DNA from: Fragilariopsis cylindrus CCMP1102
Taxonomy: Eukaryota; Bacillariophyta; Bacillariophyceae; Bacillariales; Bacillariaceae
DNA: 47,134 nt
Assembly: GCA_900095095.1 (NCBI GenBank)
Contig: FMBT01000150.1
Span: 1 to 47,134, forward strand
Direction: 5' to 3'
The position numbers and the translations under genes were made by a program. The number at the start of each line of letters is the position of its first letter. Positions within the stretch are counted from its first letter, which is position 1. The notes beneath the pieces were generated by a model. The model was not told the DNA's origin and did not search any database. It saw only the letters and a program-made list of their open reading frames with translations. Shown here in pieces: positions 35,501 through 45,052 of the stretch.

Positions 35501-35788
35501 ATCTACAACCACATCTACATCTATGCCGCGTGGGTAGTAGTGTTCACAAAGATAGATGTCGTAATCTGGAGAAAGAATGAGCGTCCCACTCAACAAAACA
35601 TCACGGCTACCAAACTTAGCTCGCTTAGCAAGAATTTCCATGGGACCCTCATCGTCCTCGTTACTTGTTGTTAGGGATTCCGATTGTGATATCAGTGTCG
35701 GTGCTATGCGAACAACCACATCTGGGAGTGCTGCTGTTACCGCCACCACCACAAGAGCGATGAGTAATAAAGACAGACTCTGACTCAT
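32579..35788 (-). CDS. Signal-peptide-peptidase-like (SPPL) intramembrane aspartyl protease with PA domain
   Basis: GxGD-type protease that cuts type II membrane proteins within the bilayer. Exon 1 is 35788-35260 and exon 2 is 35151-32579, with a 108-nt GT-AG intron whose phases match. Residues 1-20 are a signal peptide; a lumenal protease-associated domain includes YAASAFYGAKAILIYDRL. The catalytic aspartates lie in FFYDIFF (Asp codon 33732-33730) and LGLGDII (Asp codon 33523-33521), and the PAL motif is at 33199-33191. A long Lys/Arg-rich cytosolic insert (KKNKNPNKKKKQKQE and on) precedes the catalytic helices. Three one-base losses are inferred, near 34738, in a G run near 34590, and near 33678; counting them gives about 1,034 residues. 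The topology matches SPPL2-type proteins of late secretory or endolysosomal membranes. A 290-residue soluble tail after the PAL helix is unusually long. Confidence 0.87.
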
Positions 35789-36573
35789 TTCGTCGTCCTT
35801 CGCAAGCAGATTAAAGAATCTAATACTAGCTTTATTTGATGTAACTAATACTGTACAGTACAGTTATTATACACATGTCGTGTATCTATTTATGTTTTTT
35901 TATTATTGTTCTTCCAAAGGAGTAGAAAGTAGTAAGTAGACACAGTATAGTTATCAGTAACTACTGTAGGTGACAGAGTCGACTCATAAAAATAATTATC
36001 AATCGCAATCGTGGCATAAAGCTGCGAAGTATCAGTCATGCATATGGGTCATCGGGGCAATTGTACTTGTATTGAAAAAAACATGGAGGCTGGGGTAAAT
36101 TATCGAAAGTTCCAAGACCCAAGACCGCAGATTTGACGGTGTACAGTATTTATCTTTAGCAGTACAGTAGTAATTCAAGCTTTATAACTATTATCTAGCA
36201 AATTTTCAAAGAAAGGCTTACTATAATGAATATTGTCACAGTTATTCATGTATTAAAACGATTGCTAGTAGATTAGAAACTTAAAGTCGATTGTTGTTTA
36301 GAACATAGTAATGTTTGTTGACATTATTTTACTGCTTTAAAACTGTATACAATGGAAATATTTAATTGCCCCTGTCTTGATACAGTACCTTACTGAAATG
36401 AATCCTACCATAATTTTTCATGCATTAAAATGACTGCCAGTAGATTAGAAACTCATAATCGATTGTTCTTTAGAACATAATGTTTGTTGACATTATTATT
36501 TCATTTCTTTAAACTCTATATAATAGAAATAATTTATTACCCCCCTGTCTTCATCACCGTTAAAACATGCATG
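35789..36573. other. Spacer with tandem segmental duplication
   Basis: Upstream of the protease gene and downstream of the PC-esterase gene. TACTGTA words occur at 35848-35865, 35962 and 36138-36170. Most of the right half is a diverged tandem duplication (36217-36556). No coding potential was seen. Confidence 0.55.
36217..36556. repeat. Diverged tandem duplication, about 170 bp per copy
   Basis: Copy 1 runs from CTTACTATAATGAAT at about 36217 to CCCCTGTCTT near 36380. Copy 2 runs from CTTACTGAAATGAAT at about 36389 to CCCCCTGTCTT near 36552. Shared landmarks in the same order are AGTAGATTAGAAACT, TCGATTGTT, TTTAGAACATA and TGTTTGTTGACATTATT. The copies differ by many substitutions and small indels, so the duplication is not recent. 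Confidence 0.8.
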
Positions 36574-37997
36574 CTATACTTTCTGTTGGATCTTCGTCCT
36601 CGTATGGTAGTTATCTTGCCAAGCAATCATTGAATCTATATCTTTGCGTCCGCGTTGTATTCGCAGAAAATGGAGCAGTAGTTGACTGTATACATCTTGC
36701 TTTCCTGGATAACAATTGTGCAAACAATCTCCTTGGTGGGCACGATGTTCGTCGGGTCGAAGTATGTTCAAATAGTAAGCATCGATTATTTCAAGGAAGA
36801 AAGGGGGTGAAGTTCCCTCACCTTGTTGTAAAAATGATGGATTCTTTGTCAACATGTCAACTACCATCTCATTTTGGTGTTGATAGTTGTACCAGTTATA
36901 CTTAATTGTTCGATTATTATAGTTAGAGCGATCATTAATCATAGTCTCCATAGCATATAGGTCGTTAACTGGTCCATTATAGTCATGCTTCTCGCAGTTT
37001 GGATGACCGGGGACAGTAGTTCGCCATAGCAAATGACATGTAATGTTGAATATCTCGCATTGTAACTTCCAATTTTTCAATTCCTCTACGACTTTCATCA
37101 TTCCTGTCATAAGCATTGTATCATTCTGATAGTGTGCACCACGATTCATCACTATTACTTGTGGGAAGCTCCCTCCTTCAAAAATAGCCTGACTGACATT
37201 GGACAATAGATCGTCGCGGCGATAAACAATTCGCGTTTGTTTTTGGCAAACGTAGTTAACAATGTTCCCCTGTTCCTCTTTTGATTGGTGTTGAGAGAAT
37301 TGCGATATATGTTTTCCCATCAAATGACCAAGAGAGCGATAATGTTCAAAACTAAGTGAATCTCCTATAATCTACGCACATCATTATAGAAGAAGAAGAA
37401 GAAGAAACCAAAAAATGAATGAACAATTGTAGTCAGTAATCAGTAAATATTGTACAACAAGAACAGAGAAAAGTTCTCGGCCTATGGGTGAAAGAAACGT
37501 ACCAGTATAGTAGTACGTTTCATTAAACTACAAAATTCATCACGATTCCAGTTGGAAAAAGCACAATCTTCTGCTGCTGTCGGTTGCCATTCGTACGTAT
37601 GCTTCCATTGGCCTGTTGTCTTGTACTCATTTTCTGGATAACACATAAGATGGACTGTGCGGGGGTTGTAGGGTGGACTATCAAGAATTTGAGGTGTCCA
37701 AGATCCTACTCTTATTTCATTTCGGGTGCACCACGGAAGGGAAGATGAATTCGACTGACTTCGATCGGTTTCGATGATTCGAACTATGCTACTCGCATTA
37801 CTATAGATTATGTTATCGTGTCCATCGTCCTCTTGTTGTGCGTGTTGTAGTAATATAGTTGCAGAACGGGATTCCGATTCATTGGTTGCTGCAGTTATTC
37901 TACTGACTGTGACACTACCGATGATGATATTCCTTGTCGAAAATAATAGTATCAAGACGCATAATCCAGAAATAAAGGCGTATCTCTTCGATCCCAT
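36574..37997 (-). CDS. PC-esterase/TBL-like Golgi type II protein (putative polysaccharide O-acetyltransferase)
   Basis: Exon 1 is 37997-37503 and exon 2 is 37371-36574, joined in phase across a 131-nt GT-AG intron, giving 430 residues. I chose the Met at 37997 because it is followed directly by a signal anchor (FISGLCVLILLF); an upstream in-frame Met at 38066 would add 23 residues. The lumenal part has two key blocks of the TBL/DUF231 SGNH family: IIGDSLSFEHY (GDS, Ser codon 37359-37357) at the start of exon 2, and RPDEHRAHQGDCLHNCYPG (DxxH block as DCLH, 36730-36710). Cysteines and N-glycosylation sites fit a Golgi lumen. Plant TBL proteins acetylate cell-wall polysaccharides. In a diatom the substrate would be a sulfated or acetylated extracellular glycan, which is inferred. 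No frame breaks. Confidence 0.78.
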
Positions 37998-38517
37998 GGT
38001 CAGTCCTAGCTTGTGGTCGACAGCGTGAAAACATATGACAAAATGCTCTGAAAAACGAAAAACCAATTTTGAATGATTCGATTGATTTTGATTGATTCAT
38101 TCTGTTATTGTTCATTCGTGATTGAAAAAAAAATCACCTCGCGCGGCAAATTCCGTTGTACGATTGCTGTATCGGCTAAAAAATATTATTCGCACTTTCG
38201 AGAGAGAGAGAGAGAGAGAGAGGTGAGGAGCGCACCGGTAGTCAAACGGTCACTTTATGTGTAGTACTTTATGTGATGTGTTAAACCGTCACTTTTTATG
38301 CGTCAAAACCGTTTACATTTTACACAAACAGTATTTTTGAGGATTGCTTAATGTTTTACGGGGCCTGCCCTCTACATTATTTATTTTCCTACCTCACAAT
38401 TAAACACGAACGAACACAAACAAGATCTTGAATTTATTAACACTATAATACTGTACTTTTTTGAAGTTCCTTTTGTGTTAGTTTTGTTTCAAAAATCAAT
38501 CGTTCGTAAACCTAACA
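37998..38517. promoter_or_regulatory. Divergent promoter region with GA microsatellite
   Basis: Region between the PC-esterase gene (-) and the His/Pro-rich gene (+). A pure GA repeat lies at about 38200-38222. Near 38270-38310 there are two CCGTCACTTT/GTCACTTTAT-like words. A TACTGTA word is at 38452. Promoter function is inferred from position only. Confidence 0.5.
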
Positions 38518-41500
38518 ATGGAAGTTGGGGATACGAAAACAGCATCGTCATCGACGGGAATCGGTGGGATGAGTAAAGAAGAGTCTTCGATCATGGAGGC
38601 TAATGGTACAGGAAAAGTATGGAGTGCTTCAGAGAGTGTCGTGAAGATGGAGGATCGAGATGATGGGATAGATGATAGATCTTCTCGAAGGGAAATGGGT
38701 GAAGAAAGAGATGGACCATCTATCTCAAAGAAGTCTATGCAATCTAAATCTTCTCCGAATGCTAGAAAAGGGAAAGGCTCATCAGTTTCTCATCATTCTC
38801 CTCGTCCACAAAGACCTTATCCAAATGAAGGCTTTCATCCTTCGTACCATCATCATCACCAACCTCATCATCCCCCTCATCCTGGAAGAGGAGGGCATTA
38901 TGCTAATCATCATGGTATGCACGGAGGAGGAAGAGGACCACCACCACCTGCTCCATACCCTCATCCTCATGCGCCTCATCCCTACTACAATGGAAACACC
39001 GGGGGTCCTCAGGATCACTTTCGAGGTCCGCATCCGCATCATTATCATCAAATGCCACCCTTGCCTCACCATGGTCAACAGAGTCACTATGGTGGACCAA
39101 ATGGTCACTACAGTCATCCACCGAATATGCCTGGACGCCCTGGACCTCCTCCTCCCGGATATCATCCTAGTGGATACGGTGGTCCATATCCTGGCCCTCC
39201 GCCTCCTATCGGATACCATCCTAGTGGACCTCCTCCACCGTCGTACCATAATTCTCATCAAGCATCTGATTCGAATTCTATCTCTTCGTCTAGGAGTAAG
39301 AGATCAAACAAGTCGCAATCGACAAATGGATCTAGAAAGAAACGAACAATCGAGGGTGTTGATGATAGGAGCAAAGATAAATCGGTTCCCTTGTCTTATT
39401 CCTTCCGAAGAACAAATAGCAGTTCTAGTAATAGTACAACCACAGCTAGTAAAACTACAGATCAGTCTACGGCAGAATCACCAAATAAGCGTGATAGATC
39501 ATCGTCACGAACATCGAGTTATCTACCTCCTATGGCTCGCTCCTCAGTAAATATCTTCGAAGGTGAGCAGCCAACTCATCGAAGGGTGAATTCTGGTAAC
39601 TCGACTACCTCAAGTTTAAGTGGTGGAGGATTTTCACTCTGCTCCTACGAAGGTCCAAAAGGTATGTTCAATCAATATCAAATGGTATACTAGTATAGTA
39701 TATATGTGTATATGTATATTTATATACATATATAATTATATGTATATATATGTATATATCGATTCGTCCCACGATGATCTTCAACCTCTCAAAATCGCTA
39801 CTTTCCGTCCATTTTCTATCTCTTTTCATTTCTTTCCTCCATTTTTGATCAGCGGATGGCACAGTAGATGGTAATATGCCAATGTCAAAAGCATCACCAA
39901 AGAGACGAAAAGGAAGTGACAGTGCTCCAGTTCCGATGGAGAGAAACAATAATGCACAATCGATTTTCAAGAGGAAGGGCAATGCTCGAATGGCAAACGC
40001 TTCCGACCAATCGATCGACGGTGCCGAGTCATCTCGCTTTAGACAGCTTTCTATGAAAGATTCTGAGCAGGAGGAAACTGGTGAAAGTTCCAATAGGAAT
40101 ATTTTTCTCAGTTTGTCAACATCGCCTATCAATCATCATGACGTTGACGAGACTCCAATTAGTAAAAATACGAACAGGAAAAGGAATATGACTCCGAAGA
40201 TAACAGTGAAAACAGACATGCACGAGGTAAACGAAAAGCAACGGCACGGTTCAATATCGGACACACCAACACCACCAAATATGATGCAAAATGAAATGAT
40301 GACTGATGAACATACCTTGAACAGGCATCTTCGCGGTCAGTCCTTTACTCCGTTACCACACTCGGGTGAGACGGGAATATCACCTTCTGCTGCAGCATTT
40401 GCTGCTATGGCACCTTCTTTGTCATGGAGTATAGCAGGGGACACCCCTTCGCTTGAGGATCTAGCAGGTTGCAGTTGGGAGGAGAACAGTGAAAAAGGAG
40501 AAAGAAGACGTCCAGACTCTACGACTTCTTACTTGTCGTCTGCAACTAGCAACATGGTGATTAGTCCCCAACACTTTTCTCTCTGGAAGGAAGATCATGA
40601 GTCAAAGAAGAAAAATGACGAAGACGAGAATGATAAGGATGACGGTGAGAGTATACGGCTTTCAATGTTATCGCCAAATTCAGAAATTGCTCTGTCCGTG
40701 GATCGTGCTGGTGGAACAACAACTCCCCTTCCAATTTTCTTCCGTGATTCAGGTTCTGATGAGCGTGAAAACCAGCATTCGGATAGACCTGATAAGAGAT
40801 CAATTCCCGGAAAAGAGCAAGGCACAAAAGGAGCACAGCATGAACAGCTTTACCATTCAAATAGTGTTTTCATGGACAGAAGACAAAAACAGCCCACTCC
40901 TCAATTCTTTTCGCATGGGCCACCACGTGATGGTCTTCCTCCAACGCCAGTATTTGCTGGATCAAAACCTTCAGCACCACATTATCCAGGCTCAAACATG
41001 GGGATGGGATTTGCACGTAGCCCTCTACATAGTGAAAGACGCGACTTTGTTCATATGTTTGGTAACCATCCACCACCAGGACCTCATAATGATCGAATTC
41101 GGAATCTTAGGGGAAGGATGCCTCCAGGTACCCACATGGCACCTATGCCAATACATATCCCTCAACCCATGTCATCACATCATCCGTTGACATCCCCGAT
41201 GGGACTATCTGGACCGAAGCCTATGTGGAGTCCGCATCACAGAGGAATGGTACCTCCAATGGCAAGTCCTCATCACATGTCACCAATGGATATTACTCAA
41301 TCGAAGAGGAAGTGTGTTCCTTTGAAACCTCCTATTCCTTCCAAATTCCAGGGTGATATGGAAAAGTTGAAGGGAGCTACTGTACCAGAGTTTACCAGTC
41401 TAGTGAACTTCCCTGTTCACATGTCTCAAAAGCAGGCTGTTAATCTTCCCGAAGGAATGAGATGCTGTGTCATGTGCGGGTCGGCATGTCCATGTTCTAA

Positions 41501-41846
41501 TGGAAACAAGAAGAAATGTAACGGTCCACTGGGCGGGAAGAAAGATTCAAGAAGCGCAAACGGTCAGAATATGGCAGGAGATAAGGGCGGGTATGCCATT
41601 ATTCCAACCCAAAACAAAGGTCTATGCACCCTTTGCGATGTCAATGTCTGGGTTGTTGCCAACTCTGGTCTTGAGATTAAATGGTGCAAGGGCTGCAAAA
41701 ACTTTCGACCGTGGGCTGCGTTTGGTGATAAGGGACTAGCAACTAAGTGTCTCCGGTGTAGAGAACGTCAGCGGGAGAAATATGCTTTGCAAAAGGATGA
41801 AAAAGAAAAGGCTCGATTACAAAAGGGCGTGAAGGCCAAGGCATAA
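38518..41846 (+). CDS. His/Pro-rich protein with C-terminal Cys-cluster (zinc-binding) domain, two exons
   Basis: Exon 1 is 38518-39661 and exon 2 is 39853-41846, separated by a 191-nt GT-AG intron with matching phase; the product is 1,045 residues. Residues of about 95-245 are dominated by His, Pro, Gly and Tyr (HHHHQPHHPPHPGRG and repeated PPPP/YHPSGYGG units). The middle is Ser-rich with likely phospho-sites; residues of about 770-900 are again Met/Pro/His-rich. The last 150 residues contain paired cysteines: CCVMCGSACPC, CTLC, WCKGC and CLRC, with the segment NFRPWAAFGDKGLATKCLRC. This pattern suggests one or two zinc-binding folds, probably nucleic-acid or protein binding. No signal peptide or membrane segment, so nuclear or cytosolic. 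I do not recognise a named family; relatives may be stramenopile-specific. No frame breaks. Confidence 0.75.
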
Positions 41847-41899
41847 TAATAAGATAATACGATTTAGGGCTTCTTCGGGGTTCACACACACACACATAC

Positions 41900-41936
<37 letters not shown>

Positions 41937-42165
41937 AAAGAGCGCTCTCTTCAGAGCAAAAGAGCTCCGCATCAAAAACCAAAAATAGCGCTTCTTGACT
42001 GATAGCTGCGACTGTTTACTAAAACAGGATCAATACAAACTAAATTATATACAGAACAGGACTAATAATAATTAATAATAAAATAATCGGGGAAACCAAA
42101 GTTAAAATCAATTTCTGCATTATATACATTACTTGAAAATTATCTAGCGGCGTTTTAATAATAGT
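41847..42165. other. Convergent spacer with CA repeat
   Basis: 3' spacer between the His/Pro-rich gene (+) and the RGG gene (-). It holds an interrupted CA microsatellite at about 41882-41933. A short open frame on the minus strand runs through the repeat and is not credible. Confidence 0.6.
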
Positions 42166-44323
42166 TTAATTCTTGCCGATCTCGTAGCTATTTTTCGGTT
42201 TAGGTGTTGTACCACCACTACCACTGCCACCACCAGTAGCAGCATTATCAGTAGAACTCTCAGCTTTAGCAGAGGAGTCCTTCCTACTATTACTGCTATT
42301 CTTCTGACCACCTCTCCCCCTTCCTCTCCCCGATCCTCCCCTACCTTTGCTGCTATGTCCACGTCCACCAGAGCAGAAGATGACGAAGATGGTTCATCTT
42401 TTTTGACATTACTATTCTGCGGTCGTCCATTATTGCTACCTGTCATAGAAGATCTGTTTTTTTCTCTTTCTGAGTCACGGCGTTTTCCTCCCCTACCACC
42501 AAATCTTCCGCCCCCTTCATTACGAGGGCGATTTTCATTGTCGTTATTCGAATTATTATTCATTCCTCCTTTTTTTCCTTTTGTCGACTGCTCATTTTCA
42601 CCAGCACCAGTACTAGCACGGTTACTAGTTGTCGTATCTGTGACTGACGTGATTTTCCACCTTCACTACGTCCAGATCCACGACGTGGATTGTTGTTATT
42701 GTTGTTGTCACGACCACGACCACGGCCACGACTATGATTATGACCACGACCACGACCACCTCCACGACCTCCTCCACGACCACCTCCACGACCACCGCCA
42801 CCTCGAGACGACGACGACGTCTGGAACGTTGAAGATCCACGTGATGATGATGTTTTTGTGGATGCAACCTCCTCATCGATATTATTTTCATTACAAGACT
42901 TTGTCTTGATGTCAGAAGCAACATATTTACTATCATTATTATTACTGGTCTTGCTCTTGCTCTTTCTATTTTTATTATTGTTGCTGGTGTTGTTTTTCTT
43001 CTTATTTTGGTGGAAGGATGGCCAGAGGCATCATCGAATGCTACGATGACGTGTTGATGTTTATCGTCGTTATTTTCGGGGGTTTTAACATCACTTTTGC
43101 CATCGGTAGCTAGTGGTTGATTTTCAGTCATCGTTTTCTGCTCTTTGACCTTATCAACGCAATTACTGATTGAATTAACATTTGGTGGATTTTTCTCAGC
43201 CATAGTAGCACCAGTAGTAGTAGGCGTAGTACTATTATCAGACGTAGCAATACTACTTCGATCCTTTCCGAATTTGATGGAACTGCGATCGGGTCGAAGC
43301 TCTGTCTTGTTTGATAAGTTCTTTTTGTTTTGATCTGAGGAATAGAGGGCGATTCTCCGATAGTGTAGCAGTACTTTGTGGCGGTGGTGGATTTGAAGAT
43401 GTTGCTGCTGTTTTTGTTTGTGCTGATGCTCCTGATGATGAAGAATATGATGTTCGCCTCCATGATCCTTTCGTTTCCTCTTCTTTTTTATCCTTGATTT
43501 GGATGTTCTTGTTCTTATCGATATAATCATTTGTAGGTTTCGAAGTTTGTAGTAGGCAGCAGCAAGCAGTATCATTATTACTGATATTATTACTATTACT
43601 CTTTCTCGTCAAAATTTGAACCTGTGGTGGTTTTTTATCGGGAATAGATGATACTGTTTTTTCCTTGGATGGAGCTTCCTCTTCTTCTCGTTTCAATGAA
43701 ATTTCTCGCATTGCCATCTTCAGGGCGCTCAGCTGTGATTTGCGACGTGTTTGTTTTTCTTCCTGCTGATGTTGCATTTGTTCGGCCTGTTTCTTTTTTG
43801 TACTTCAACCTCCTGTTCCATTTTGGCCCGTCTTTGAGCCATCCAGGCGCTTCCATCGATACTACCACTCGATTTATTATTTCCAGAATCTACATTAATA
43901 TACATTTGTTTTACAATTATAATAGGCGCAGTATGAAACATCCAGTTCAGTACATAATCGTATTCAATCAGTGCGTACAATCGATATTTTTCCAAAAATA
44001 TCAACAACAAAGATATATAATGTAGAATAAATGCTCCAACTCACAACGCACAAATAAACGTACCTGATGAAAATCGAGAAGATGCTTTTGCCATTTGCTT
44101 CCAGTTCTCGGGTCCTCCTCTGCTTTTGTGATGCTGATGCTGCTGTGGCCTATCATTCCCTCCTCCTCCTCCATGATTTCCGCCGCCGCCTCCTCCATGA
44201 TGAGCTTGTTGTTTCCCTCCTTTTTGGTGATATTTAGAATCATAAGAATTCTGATTCTGATTCTGTTGGTTCTGGTATTGATGATGATTATTCTGACGAC
44301 TATGGTTATTGTTATTATTGTTA

Positions 44324-44374
<51 letters not shown>

Positions 44375-44544
44375 CTTTGTGACGATGGTTGGGAATGAGT
44401 TATCGTAGTAGCTTGATTATTATTTATTTGCTCCTTCTGTCCATCGTCTGATCGTACTGATGCGTCCTCGTTTGCTTTATTATACTCTTCTTCTTCTTCG
44501 CTGTCGTCGCTATCAGAATCCGCCCAACGCATTGGAGTTGCCAT
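42166..44544 (-). CDS. RGG-box, Asn-rich probable RNA-binding protein, several frame breaks
   Basis: Exon 1 is 44544-44064; exon 2 begins at 43889 after a 174-nt GT-AG intron. Exon 1 encodes an acidic start (MRWADSDSDDSEEEEE), a poly-Asn tract from an ATT microsatellite (about 44315-44372), Gly/His repeats, and NWKQMAKASSRFSSG. Exon 2 continues with DGSAWMAQRRAKMEQEVEVQ and a Lys/Glu-rich helix. The frame then changes at an A run near 43793 and at several later points (about 43350, 43010, 42590 and 42355). In the best-reading frames the distal part is an RGG domain (RGGGGRGGGRGG near 42770, then GRGGSGRGRGRGG near 42320) and ends KPKNSYEIGKN at 42166. RGG boxes usually bind RNA. No RRM was seen. 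The family is not identified, and the distal joins are inferred. Confidence 0.6.
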
Positions 44545-45052
44545 TGTACTTCAAAGTTTAAGTAATGATTAAAAGGTGTGATGTTGCTATTGCGTTAGTC
44601 TTTGTTTATGTGTCAACAAGGATTGGATAAAATAATGATTAAATATAAAGTGTGGTCAATTGATCAAATCATGGTCAAATAAATAATGAAAATGTTGGAA
44701 AGCCATCTTTGAAACTTGAAACACGGTGTTTTTTCACAACAAGGTATTAGCTAATATTGCGGCGCACATGATTGACAACAAAGATCGCGCATTAATTGGG
44801 GAGGGGAACTTTGGAGGGGACACAAATTTGTTATTGAAGAAGACAATAAATGGCTACTACTTGTACTACTGTAATAGTAATAATCCAGGGGTGATAAGTA
44901 TGACCCCTGTAATAAATCAAGGTCACAAACAAACAAAAAAACTAATATTCTTATATCTTCTTAAAATTTAATAATGTAAATGTACCGGTATTTGTATATG
45001 AAATCAATAATTAATATTACTGCAATTTGTCTTCATTCTAGGTTTTTTGGTT
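44545..45052. other. Spacer, nothing supported
   Basis: Upstream of the RGG gene and downstream of TrpRS. A + strand open frame at 44726-44971 has no domain, no signal and an AT-driven composition, so I left it out. No repeats of note. Confidence 0.5.

Noticed and set aside
38782..39261. A 159-codon minus-strand frame rich in Arg/Met/Trp
   Set aside because: It is the reverse-strand shadow of the CAT/CCT-rich coding region.
38672..39550. A 292-codon + strand frame inside the His/Pro-rich gene
   Set aside because: It overlaps the intact two-exon gene in another frame and its Ile/Leu-rich composition is the shadow of His/Pro codons.
44726..44971. An 81-codon + strand open frame in the spacer next to TrpRS
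   Set aside because: No domain, no targeting signal, AT-driven composition and no splice partner.
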